Source: DASPGQ01 sp035457705
Lineage (GTDB): Bacteria; Acidobacteriota; Vicinamibacteria; Marinacidobacterales; SMYC01
DNA: 64,000 bases
Reading direction: 5' to 3'
NCBI GenBank assembly: GCA_035457705.1
Contig: DATIBD010000002.1
Span: 1-64,000 of the forward strand
Position 1 is the first letter of the stretch. Each line of letters starts with the position of its first letter. The notes beneath the pieces are model-generated. The model was given only the letters and a program-made list of their open reading frames with translations. It had not been told where the DNA came from and searched no databases. This document shows, in pieces, positions 57,527 to 64,000 of this stretch. A program made the position numbers and the translations under genes.

Positions 57527-59098
57527 TCAAGATCCGTCGCCGTCGACGATGGCCCCGGGGCCGCTCGTGCAAGCGACCCGTCGAGGTACGCCGTCCTCTG
57601 CGGCGCGGCGGATTCCGCGGAGCATGCCCGCGAACACGAATCGGTGCAATGGCAGGACCGCGTACCAATAGAGTATTCCGAGGAGGCCCCGCGATCGGAA
57701 ACGCGCCGTCTGGGTGAGCCGGGAGGCGCCGGGTCCGAGTGGCTCGACGGTGAGATCGAGGGTCGCTTCTCCCGGCAGTTTCATCTCCGCCCGTAGCTGG
57801 AGGCGTCGGTCCGGGACAACATCCGTCACGCGCCAGAAATCGATGGCGTCACCGTAATCGACTTTCTCGGGATGGCGGCGCCCGCGGCGAAGACCGGGTC
57901 CTCCCATGAGACGGTCCATGATGCCGCGGACCGTCCACAAGCCGTCCGCGGCATAGTAACCGTTCGCACCGCCGATCCGGCAGATGGCCTCGAACGTGGT
58001 CGTGGCTGGCGCGTCGACGCGGGTGGTGCGCTGGTCGGAGAAAGCCGTCCCTCCCGCCCAATCGGGGTCGCCGGGAAGGACCCCCGCATCGGACCATGCC
58101 GTTTGAACGCGGTTTGCTTCGACCGACTCGATTGCGGCGGCGATCGACTCCCGCACGCCGAGAAACCGGTGGCCGGTGAGGCGGCGGATCTCATCGTTCC
58201 GGCAGACGACGCGGTTCCGGAGCCCCTCGGCGAGCGGACGAGCGATGCGATGGCTAATCGGCGTGACCAGATGGATCCAGGCCGAGCTGAGTCGCGGCGT
58301 CAGAACGGGAACGGGAATGATGATCCGGTTCGGAAGCCCGAGAACGTCGGCCGTGGTCTGAAGGATGTCGCGGTAGGAGAGGACGTCGGCGCCGCCGATG
58401 TCGAACGTCCGTCCCTTCGTCTCCGGAATCCGAAGGACCTCCACGAGCAGGAACAGCACGTCGCGCACCGCGATGGGCTGGCATTCGGTGCGCACCCACT
58501 TCGGCGTCACCATGACCGGAAGGCGCTCGACGAGGTAACGCAAGGTCTCGAACGAGGCCGAGCCCGAGCCGATGATCATTGCCGCTCGGAGCGTCGTCAC
58601 CGGTACGGACGTGGAAGCGAGCGCGGATTCCACCTCACGGCGCGAGCTCAGATGCTCGCTCAGATCGGCTCCGGTCTCACCCAGCCCGCCGAGATAGACG
58701 ATGCGCTCGACGCCAGCGTGCTCCGCCGCCCGGGCGAACGTCTGAGCGAGCCTGCGGTCCACCTTCGCATAAGACCGGCCCGCCGTCTCCATCGAATGAA
58801 CCAGGTAATAAGCGACACGACACTCTCTCATGACCCGATGGAGCGTCAGCGGGTCGGAGACGTTGCCCTCCTGGACGGTCAATCCGTCTCGTCGCGACCA
58901 GGGTCGTGCCCGAAGTTTTCGAGCACTTCGGGACAGACAAACGACGTGGTAGCCGGCATCGAGCAGACGCGGGACGAGACGACCCCCGATGTAACCCGTG
59001 GCACCGGTTACGAGGACCTTCGCGCCGCTCCGCGTTGCGTCCTTCGTCCATTTCACTTTCGTCGCGAAGGGCACCGAATTGGAGAGACCGCGACTCAC
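57527..59098 (-). CDS. NAD(P)-binding SDR protein with C-terminal DUF2867 domain
   Basis: 523 residues. An atypical short-chain dehydrogenase (NmrA/NAD(P)-dependent epimerase type): KVLVTGATGYIGGRLVPRLL, the nucleotide loop LSRSARKLRARPWS, then RIVYLGGLGETGADLSEHLS and the catalytic-region LRAAMIIGSGSASFETLRYL. Residues about 330-500 are DUF2867 (TTTFEAICRIGGANGYYAAD, YGDAIDFWRVTDVVPDRRLQ), a SRPBCC-like fold. The whole architecture is common next to photolyase and CarH/LitR genes. The ATG overlaps the MerR gene stop (ATGA), so it is the second gene of that operon and probably light-induced. Confidence 0.88.
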   Translation of the reverse strand: MSRGLSNSVPFATKVKWTKDATRSGAKVLVTGATGYIGGRLVPRLLDAGYHVVCLSRSARKLRARPWSRRDGLTVQEGNVSDPLTLHRVMRECRVAYYLVHSMETAGRSYAKVDRRLAQTFARAAEHAGVERIVYLGGLGETGADLSEHLSSRREVESALASTSVPVTTLRAAMIIGSGSASFETLRYLVERLPVMVTPKWVRTECQPIAVRDVLFLLVEVLRIPETKGRTFDIGGADVLSYRDILQTTADVLGLPNRIIIPVPVLTPRLSSAWIHLVTPISHRIARPLAEGLRNRVVCRNDEIRRLTGHRFLGVRESIAAAIESVEANRVQTAWSDAGVLPGDPDWAGGTAFSDQRTTRVDAPATTTFEAICRIGGANGYYAADGLWTVRGIMDRLMGGPGLRRGRRHPEKVDYGDAIDFWRVTDVVPDRRLQLRAEMKLPGEATLDLTVEPLGPGASRLTQTARFRSRGLLGILYWYAVLPLHRFVFAGMLRGIRRAAEDGVPRRVACTSGPGAIVDGDGS

Positions 59099-60048
59099 GA
59101 GGTTGCGGTCATGGTGAGGGACTCGAGCCTCGTTCGGAGACTTCCGTAGTCGGGCAGGTAATGCGCGCCAACCTCCTCGAGAGTCTCACGGTAACTGGAA
59201 GCGCCTCGCCCTCCGACGAGAATCGTGACAGCGGGATCCAGGAGCTGGGACAGGCGCCGGAGCTCCGTGCGAAGGTGGGAGTCGTCGGTGGGAAAGACGA
59301 TACTCAGGGCAATCGCACGAGCTCCCGACTGGCGGGCGGCCGCGGCGATTTCGTCCGCGGGGAGACTCGGGCCGAGGTACGCGACTCGCCATCCTTCCGA
59401 GGCTGCGGTTGCGGCGGCGAGGAGGGCGCCAATCTCATGGAGTTGTCCCGACGGAGTGGTGACGATGATCTGGGGTGCCGTACGGGCGGCGAGGAAAGCC
59501 CCATTGAGGCTGCCGAGGAAGGACCGGACCACCGCCGAGGCAAGGTGCTCGTGTGCCACTCTTAGCGACCCGTCACGCCAGGCATCACCGATCCGGTGCA
59601 TCAGGGGAACGATGACTTGCTTCATGAGAGCGGGTCGACTCAGGGACACCGATGCTTGATCGAGCGCCCGCTGAAGTTCGTCGGTATCGAGCCGCCCGGC
59701 TGCATCGAGGGAATCGGCCAGAAGCCGTGCCCCGTCCGACGCGGAAGCCGTGTGAGGTGCGTCCTCGGCCGGCGTCGCGGGTGCCGCGTTCGCGGCGTTC
59801 TCGTCTTCTTCCACGAGACGCTTCAGCTCGGGCGTGGGGAGCCTGGCGATCTGTCCGATGCTCCTGCCCACTAGGGTCGCGCGCCGAAGAAGCGTGAGCC
59901 GCTCCAGGTCTTCATTCGAGTAGACCCTGCGATCCGTGGGTGTTCGCCGGGGCTCCACGGCTCCGTACCGTTTTTCCCAGGCCCGAATCACGTGGGCGCT
60001 CAGACCCGTGCGCCGCGCGACGACCCGGATGGGATGCCATTCCGCCAT
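59095..60048 (-). CDS. B12-dependent MerR-family photoreceptor (CarH/LitR-like)
   Basis: 317 residues. N-terminal MerR helix-turn-helix (HPIRVVARRTGLSAHVIRAW, EPRRTPTDRRVYSNEDLERL). Residues about 120-195 are the helical capping domain with W-x9-EH (IGDAWRDGSLRVAHEHLAS), the motif that sits over the upper axial face of adenosylcobalamin in CarH. A Rossmann B12-binding domain follows, with the lower ligand histidine in PSGQLHEIGALLAAAT. All photosensing residues are present, so B12-dependent light sensing is likely. In the dark such proteins repress their own operon and the divergent gene, here photolyase. Start ATG 60048 follows a -10 by 8 nt, so leaderless. Confidence 0.9.
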   Translation of the reverse strand: MAEWHPIRVVARRTGLSAHVIRAWEKRYGAVEPRRTPTDRRVYSNEDLERLTLLRRATLVGRSIGQIARLPTPELKRLVEEDENAANAAPATPAEDAPHTASASDGARLLADSLDAAGRLDTDELQRALDQASVSLSRPALMKQVIVPLMHRIGDAWRDGSLRVAHEHLASAVVRSFLGSLNGAFLAARTAPQIIVTTPSGQLHEIGALLAAATAASEGWRVAYLGPSLPADEIAAAARQSGARAIALSIVFPTDDSHLRTELRRLSQLLDPAVTILVGGRGASSYRETLEEVGAHYLPDYGSLRTRLESLTMTATS

Positions 60049-60056
60049 TTGTTTGG

Positions 60057-60086
60057 AGTATCGGACATTTGATAATTTATTGTCAA
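60057..60086 (-). promoter_or_regulatory. Promoter of the CarH-like operon
   Basis: On the minus strand: TTGACA (60081-60086), 18-nt spacer, GATACT (60057-60062). The ATG at 60048 is 8 nt after the -10 hexamer. Transcription would begin within about 2 nt of the start codon. Confidence 0.65.
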
Positions 60087-60094
60087 TCCAAGCG

Positions 60095-60122
60095 TTACTT
60101 GTTTATGTAAGATATGTATTAT
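60095..60122 (+). promoter_or_regulatory. Candidate promoter and operator of the photolyase gene
   Basis: TTACTT (60095-60100), 16-nt spacer, TATTAT (60117-60122). The inverted repeat TTAC-N8-GTAA overlaps the -35 and spacer, and GTATTATAC overlaps the -10. These are the best candidates for a CarH-like operator; they are not shown to bind it. Confidence 0.45.
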
Positions 60123-60199
60123 ACGTACGGTTGACTAAGGGTCGACTCCCTTCAGGCCAAAGACCCAATCGAACATCCGTGGGAGAGGCACTCAGAGGA

Positions 60200-61566
60200 A
60201 TGAAAACGGCGCTCTGGTGGATCCGTCGGGATCTCCGGCTCGGGCACAATGTCGCGCTCGGCGCGGCGCTCGAGAACGCTGAGCGTGTCATTCCGGTCTT
60301 CGTTCTCGACCCGACGCTTCTCCGCTCACCCTACCTTTCCCAGAAGCGCTTCGCCTTTATTCTCGGCGGTCTTCGAGCTCTCGACGTCGCGCTGCGCGAG
60401 CGCGGCAGCCGTCTCGTCATTCGGAGCGGACCGCCTCACCGGGAGCTCCCACGCCTTCTTCACGAGACGAAGGCGGAAGCCGTTTATTGCGAGCACGATG
60501 TATCTCCTTACTCCCGAAAGCGGGATGTTTGGCTGAAAGCGTCGATCCCCCTGAAGGGCGTTTGGGGGCTTTCCTACCTGTCGCCCACTCAAGCCTGAGG
60601 CCCGACGGCAGGCCTTACACACAGTTCAGCGCCTATCGGCGCGCCTGGCTTCGCGCCGCAGCGGAGCGCTCGATGAGAGTTCGACGAGCTCCCCAAGCAC
60701 TATGCGGTCCGGGCAAGCTCGATAGCGAGCCGTTGCCCCCGGCGGACCCGGCGTCCGATCCCTTCTCGTTCCCTCCCGGCGAGAAAGAGGCCAAGCGACG
60801 CCTCGCCCGCTTCCTCAGTGGCTCGATCGATTCGTATGCCGACGATCGGAACCGTCTCGATCTCGAAGGGACTTCGATGCTGTCGCCCTATCTGAGATTC
60901 GGAATGATCGCGTCCCAGCGGGCGGTGACGGCCGCTTTCGAGGCCGTCCAGAACGCCACGGAGCCGAGGACGCGGGAGGGGGCTGAGACCTGGCTCAGCG
61001 AGCTCATCTGGCGAGAGTTTTTCATCTCGATCCTCTACCACTTTCCCGCGGCCCGGGGGGAGAGCTTCCGGGCGGTAGGCCGATTCCTCCGGTGGCGTGA
61101 CGATGAGGACGATTTCGCGGCCTGGTGCGCAGGTGAGACCGGCTATCCCGTGGTCGATGCCGGCATGCGCGAGCTATCCCGAACAGGTTTCATGCACAAT
61201 CGCGCCCGAATGATCGCCGCCTCGTTCCTCACCAAACACCTCGTGATCGATTGGCGTCGGGGAGAGCTTTGGTTCATGCAGCACCTCCTCGACGGCGATC
61301 CCGCCGGCAACAACGGGGGCTGGCAGTGGACGGCGGGGACGGGAACGGATGCGGCCCCTTTCTTCCGTATTTTAAATCCTGTTCTCCAGGGGAAACGCTT
61401 CGACCCCAACGGCTGTTACGTAAAGCGCTGGCTGCCCGAGCTCGCGGAACGACCGCTGGACGTCATCCATGAGCCGACGCGGCCGATCGTGAATCATACC
61501 GAAGCTCGCGTGCGGGCCCTACGGGCATTCAAGACCGCTCAGCAACGGGCTCGAGCGAAGAAGTGA
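60200..61566 (+). pseudogene. phr: Deoxyribodipyrimidine photolyase (class I, CPD type), frameshifted
   Basis: Photolyase sequence runs in one frame from ATG 60200 (ALWWIRRDLRLGHNVALGAA, VIPVFVLDPTLL, YCEHDVSPYSRKRD) and then in another from about 60570 (LRPDGRPYTQFSAYRRAWLR, LSPYLRFGMIASQRAV, FMHNRARMIAASFLTKHLVI, DWRRGELWFMQHLLDGDPAG). The first frame hits TGA at 60596. A -1 shift, probably in the run of five G at 60564-60568, restores a 455-residue enzyme of normal length with intact FAD-binding and DNA-binding residues. Either a true pseudogene, an assembly or sequencing error, or programmed frameshifting. RBS-like AGAGGA precedes the ATG. Divergent from the B12 photoreceptor. Confidence 0.85.
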
Positions 61567-61637
61567 ACGGGCGGCGGCGGCAAGAGAGCAGCGAGGAAAA
61601 CGGAGCATCGGCAGCGTTGGCCACACGGGCGGTAAGA

Positions 61638-61661
61638 GGGCGGAAAGTTGCCCTTCCGCCC
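61638..61661. terminator. Hairpin between photolyase and the DUF4397 gene (convergent)
   Basis: GGGCGGAA and TTCCGCCC pair around an 8-nt loop. Genes on both sides point at it, so it may end both transcripts. A T-run is missing on the plus side. Confidence 0.45.
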
Positions 61662-61687
61662 CCACCCCCGCACCTTAGGTTGACCGT

Positions 61688-62458
61688 CTAGGACGCATCC
61701 ACGACGGGGAGCGGGCCGAGGGTTCCATTGAAGCTCCGGCCCACCGCAAAGATCGTGTAGGTCGTCCCTGCCAGAACTTCGACACCCGGGATGCTGAGCG
61801 CCACCGAGCTCGAGCCCGCGGGTCGCACTTCGAGATCGTAGGTTCCGCCCGGCACCTCGACGTACTCGCTCGCCTTTTGGAACGTCACGTCGGCGAACAG
61901 AACGGGACCGCCGGCGACAGCCACGTCGACTGCGCCGGTGTCGGCGCTCGTATGGACGAATCGGAGGCGGGCACCTTCGCCGAGAGAAAGGTCATCGAGA
62001 AGTACGAGGGGCGTCAGCGAATTGGAGGAGAGGAATCCAACCGCAGCTACGGTGTAAACACTCCCCGCCTGAAGGGCGACGGTGGCGTCGATTACGATGG
62101 GAGTCTCGGCACCCGCTGGCGTCACCTGGATTCGATATTCCCCCGCGTCGAGGTCGAGATAATCGCTCACGGCCTTGAAGGGAACGTCGCTCAAAACCAA
62201 CGCACCGTTCACCCACACGTCGACCGGAGGAGCGTCGGTCGAAAGGTGAGCAACCCTCAGTCTGACAGGACCTACGAAGCGATTGGTGCTCGTCGAGAAA
62301 GATGATGTCGTTTCGGACGAGCCAGGAACGGCAGTTCGGGCAGTCTCCGCGGGGAGCGACGTCGGCGACGCCGGTGACGAACCGTCGCCGCATCCGAATC
62401 CGAAGAGAACGAGTAGGGCCGCAGGCGCCATCAAGAGCGCGATGTGTCTTTTAAGCAC
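61688..62458 (-). CDS. DUF4397 lipoprotein
   Basis: 256 residues. Lipobox LFGFGC (Cys about 23) after a hydrophobic start, a Ser/Thr-rich linker (about 26-60), then two DUF4397 repeats: VRLRVAHLSTDAPPVDVWVN with DVPFKAVSDYLDLDAGEYRI, and LRFVHTSADTGAVDVAVAGG with VTFQKASEYVEVPGGTYDLE. Anchored in the envelope. Function of DUF4397 is unknown; it is often found with fasciclin proteins, as here. Start GTG 62458 with AAGGAG upstream. Confidence 0.92.
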   Translation of the reverse strand: MLKRHIALLMAPAALLVLFGFGCGDGSSPASPTSLPAETARTAVPGSSETTSSFSTSTNRFVGPVRLRVAHLSTDAPPVDVWVNGALVLSDVPFKAVSDYLDLDAGEYRIQVTPAGAETPIVIDATVALQAGSVYTVAAVGFLSSNSLTPLVLLDDLSLGEGARLRFVHTSADTGAVDVAVAGGPVLFADVTFQKASEYVEVPGGTYDLEVRPAGSSSVALSIPGVEVLAGTTYTIFAVGRSFNGTLGPLPVVDAS

Positions 62459-62495
62459 AACAAATCTCCTTGAATCTAATCCACAAAGTACGGGT

Positions 62496-62539
62496 GAAAA
62501 AAGGAAGGACGGAGCCGGGCGGCTCTTCGCCCGGCTCCG
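62496..62539 (-). terminator. Rho-independent terminator of the fasciclin gene
   Basis: On the minus strand CGGAGCCGGGCG and CGCCCGGCTCCG form a 12-bp stem with a 6-nt loop (AAGAGC), followed by TCCTTCC and a TTTTTTC run. Strong and well placed 8 bp after the fasciclin stop codon. Confidence 0.85.
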
Positions 62540-62546
62540 CCGGGTG

Positions 62547-63029
62547 TCATTCCGTCGGGGGAAGCATCACGGTGTCAATTACGTGGATGACTCCGTTCGA
62601 GGTCTCGATGTCCGCCTTGACGACCTTCGCATCGTTGATATGAACCCCGTCCCGGGTGTCGATCTTGACACTCTGGCCCTGGACGGTCTTCGCCGACTCG
62701 AGTTTCACGACGTCTTTCGACAGGACCCGTCCTGGAACCACATGGTAGGTGAGGATGGAGGTGAGCTTCGCCTTGTCCTTCAAGAGACCTTCGAGCGTCC
62801 TCGGGGGCAGCTTCGCGAAAGCTTCGTCGGTTGGCGCGAAGACAGTGAACGGTCCAGCGCCCTTGAGCGTATCGACCAGACCTGCGGTCTGGAGTGCCTT
62901 TACCAGGGTTGTAAACGAGCCCGAGGCGACCGCGGTTTCGACAATGTCGTTCGTATCCGTCGAAGCGACGGCCAGAGGGGACACGGCAAGTGCCAGGACA
63001 GCCACTAGCGCAATGATGGTTGATTTCAT
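62547..63029 (-). CDS. Secreted fasciclin-domain protein
   Basis: 160 residues. Signal peptide STIIALVAVLALAVSPLAVA and one fasciclin (FAS1) domain with both hallmarks: H1 region GPFTVFAPTDEAFAKLPPRT and YH motif LTYHVVPGRVLSKDV, and H2 region GVIHVIDTVMLPP. Single-domain secreted FAS1 proteins in bacteria are thought to act in adhesion or in stress-related surface functions. Its own promoter and terminator mark it as a monocistronic unit. GC-rich neighbours but a typical composition. Confidence 0.93.
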   Translation of the reverse strand: MKSTIIALVAVLALAVSPLAVASTDTNDIVETAVASGSFTTLVKALQTAGLVDTLKGAGPFTVFAPTDEAFAKLPPRTLEGLLKDKAKLTSILTYHVVPGRVLSKDVVKLESAKTVQGQSVKIDTRDGVHINDAKVVKADIETSNGVIHVIDTVMLPPTE

Positions 63030-63088
63030 GGACTTTTTTTCCCTTTCGTTCGCCAGCTCCCAATAGAGCGTGGCTTTTCAATGGACGA

Positions 63089-63117
63089 AGTCTAGAGGGC
63101 CGGAGGTCGTTTGTCAA
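63089..63117 (-). promoter_or_regulatory. Sigma70-type promoter of the fasciclin gene
   Basis: On the minus strand: TTGACA (63112-63117), 17-nt spacer, TAGACT (63089-63094). The AT-rich stretch upstream (63116-63145) looks like an UP element. Transcription starts about 60 nt before the fasciclin start. Confidence 0.75.
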
Positions 63118-63152
63118 ATATAAATCTAAGATATTAAATAGACTTTAGCGTT

Positions 63153-63323
63153 ACGCCCGCGGCGGGGGGCATCTGGAGCGTCGTCAACACTCAGCGGGTA
63201 AAGGAGTTGCAGGCCCGAGGGCTCATGAATGCGGCGGGGCTCGAGGTCTTCGACGGTCGAGACCCGGCCAGGACGAAGAAGTGCTCCTGCGTAGCCACGC
63301 GCCAACACGTTCTCACTCGCTGA
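63153..63323 (+). pseudogene. Fragment of a YdeI/OmpD-associated-type protein
   Basis: The plus-strand frame reads GGIWSVVNTQRVKELQARGL then NAAGLEVFDGRDPARTKK. This is the C-terminal block of YdeI-like proteins (WSxxNxxRVxxLxxxGxMxxAGLxxFExRDP). No start codon, no N-terminus, and the frame ends at a stop next to the kinase fragment. It is a leftover of a larger gene. Confidence 0.55.
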
Positions 63324-64000
63324 TGCCGGCGAGCTCGGCGGCGCCACCGAGCCATTGCGGAGTACTCGGGAGCATTCTCGAGAACGTGTTCATCACTTTG
63401 CGCGCCTCCCCTCCGAGTGCCGACATCACATAGTAGGCACTTCCTTCCCTTTGGTGGCACAGAAACGCGATGTTCCTTCCGTCGGGAGACCAGCTGGGCC
63501 GCTGGCAGCCTCCGTTTAGGCCCTCGGTACGGTTGACCGGCGGTCCGCCGTCGATCTGCTGCACCAAGACGTTCCCGGTCAGGTTAGCCAAGCGGATCGG
63601 ACTGGAGTCGTAGGCCAGCGTCACCCATCCGGCGACCACGTCGGTGAGTCCTCGGGACCGGTCGCCGAAGTGATTTGACGGGCGCTCTCGAACGTGGGGA
63701 CCGCCGGGCCGGCAGGCCTTCCAGGGGCGTCCGTACGACACCGGTCGCCCATAGCGCCGCGAGCAGCCCGACCCCTGCGACCGCACTCCAGAGCGGCCAG
63801 CGACGCCGAGACGAGGAGGCGTGAGAGGAAAACTCTTCTGCCATCAACTCGACCGAATCGAGCGACTGGGCGAGCTCCTCGAGCTCGTTGCGCACCTCGA
63901 TCGTGGTCTGATACCGCCGTGATGGGTCCTTGGCAAGACAGCGCTTGACGATGCGCGCCACGTCGCGCGGAAGCGATGGGACGAGTGCGTTCACCGGGCG
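63313..64000 (-). pseudogene. Ser/Thr kinase with TolB-like C-terminus, frameshifted and truncated; runs off the right edge
   Basis: From the right edge the minus strand reads RPVNALVPSLPRDVARIVKR, CLAKDPSRRYQTTIEV, the last helix of a PknB-like kinase domain, then a membrane helix (PLWSAVAGVGLLAALWATGV). Around 63690 the frame shifts: GLPARRSPRSRAP in one frame, then LTDVVAGWVTLAYDSSPIRL, QRPSWSPDGRNIAFLCHQRE and YYVMSALGGEARKV in another, a TolB-type propeller. The propeller normally has many repeats but stops at 63313 after only two. So the gene is frameshifted and 3'-truncated. The kinase catalytic part lies outside the window. Confidence 0.6.

Overview
The window is one contiguous piece of a GC-rich bacterial chromosome, most like Acidobacteriota. 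I infer this from gene content rather than from a marker tree. It has a sortilin/BNR-repeat exoprotein of about 1,000 residues, an S9 peptidase, M16 peptidase pairs, FHA-based regulators, a DUF4397 lipoprotein, a fasciclin protein, a Ser/Thr kinase with a TolB-like C-terminus, MglAB, and a full Na+-NQR complex. The class within the phylum cannot be settled from the sequence alone.

Layout. 1-4848 (minus strand): a FecR-domain protein cut by the left edge, an exported kinase of the PI3K/PI4K-Fam20 fold, and an ATP/ADP-translocase-like carrier with HEAT repeats, separated from a cyclic-nucleotide-binding domain by one in-frame TGA. 4955-9584 (plus): a three-gene ABC exporter, an FHA-sigma54 activator, and a transglutaminase-like protein behind a probable sigma54 promoter. 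9591-10663: the eroded remnant of an island integrated at tRNA-Asn. 10737-14972 (minus): tRNA-Ser, SRP RNA, dnaX, ebfC, recR, then mglB-mglA. 14996-21553 (minus): a tetR-tolC-MFP-RND efflux operon. 21747-29680: a small excisionase-like protein, a radical SAM protein with unusual cysteine spacing, a Ca2+/Na+ exchanger, the sortilin-like protein, a hydrolase and a TPR-zincin. 29740-37099 (minus): nqrA-nqrB-nqrC-nqrD-nqrE-nqrF-apbE-nqrM. 37336-43509: FHA-EAL protein, DUF2905, nucleoside hydrolase, a TetR/hydrolase pair with a clear operator, a ribokinase fragment and a Tat-type thiamine-diphosphate enzyme. 43657-52377: TPR protein, glyoxalase-fold protein, an M16 pair and an S9 peptidase. 52460-55482: LigC-type DNA ligase and LigD-type polymerase around a small two-gene cassette. 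56375-61566: a NADP/F420-type reductase and a light-response locus (SDR, B12-dependent MerR photoreceptor, divergent photolyase with a frameshift). 61688-64000: DUF4397 and fasciclin exoproteins, then two decayed gene fragments.

Three features recur across the window. First, a structured repeat of roughly 120-195 bp with three nested hairpins occurs seven times, always between genes, in two sequence types and both orientations; it sits inside the recR and nqr clusters and twice overlaps a stop codon. Second, several start codons lie only 5-9 nt downstream of a good -10 hexamer, which suggests leaderless mRNAs. Third, genes in various stages of decay (integrase, ribokinase, photolyase, YdeI-like, kinase/TolB) mark a locally eroding genome, or assembly errors in some cases.

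Starts were adjusted by hand where a ribosome-binding site, a signal peptide or an overlap with the upstream stop supported a different codon. Large antisense reading frames, common at this GC content, were left out. No CRISPR array, rRNA, intact insertion sequence or intact prophage was seen.
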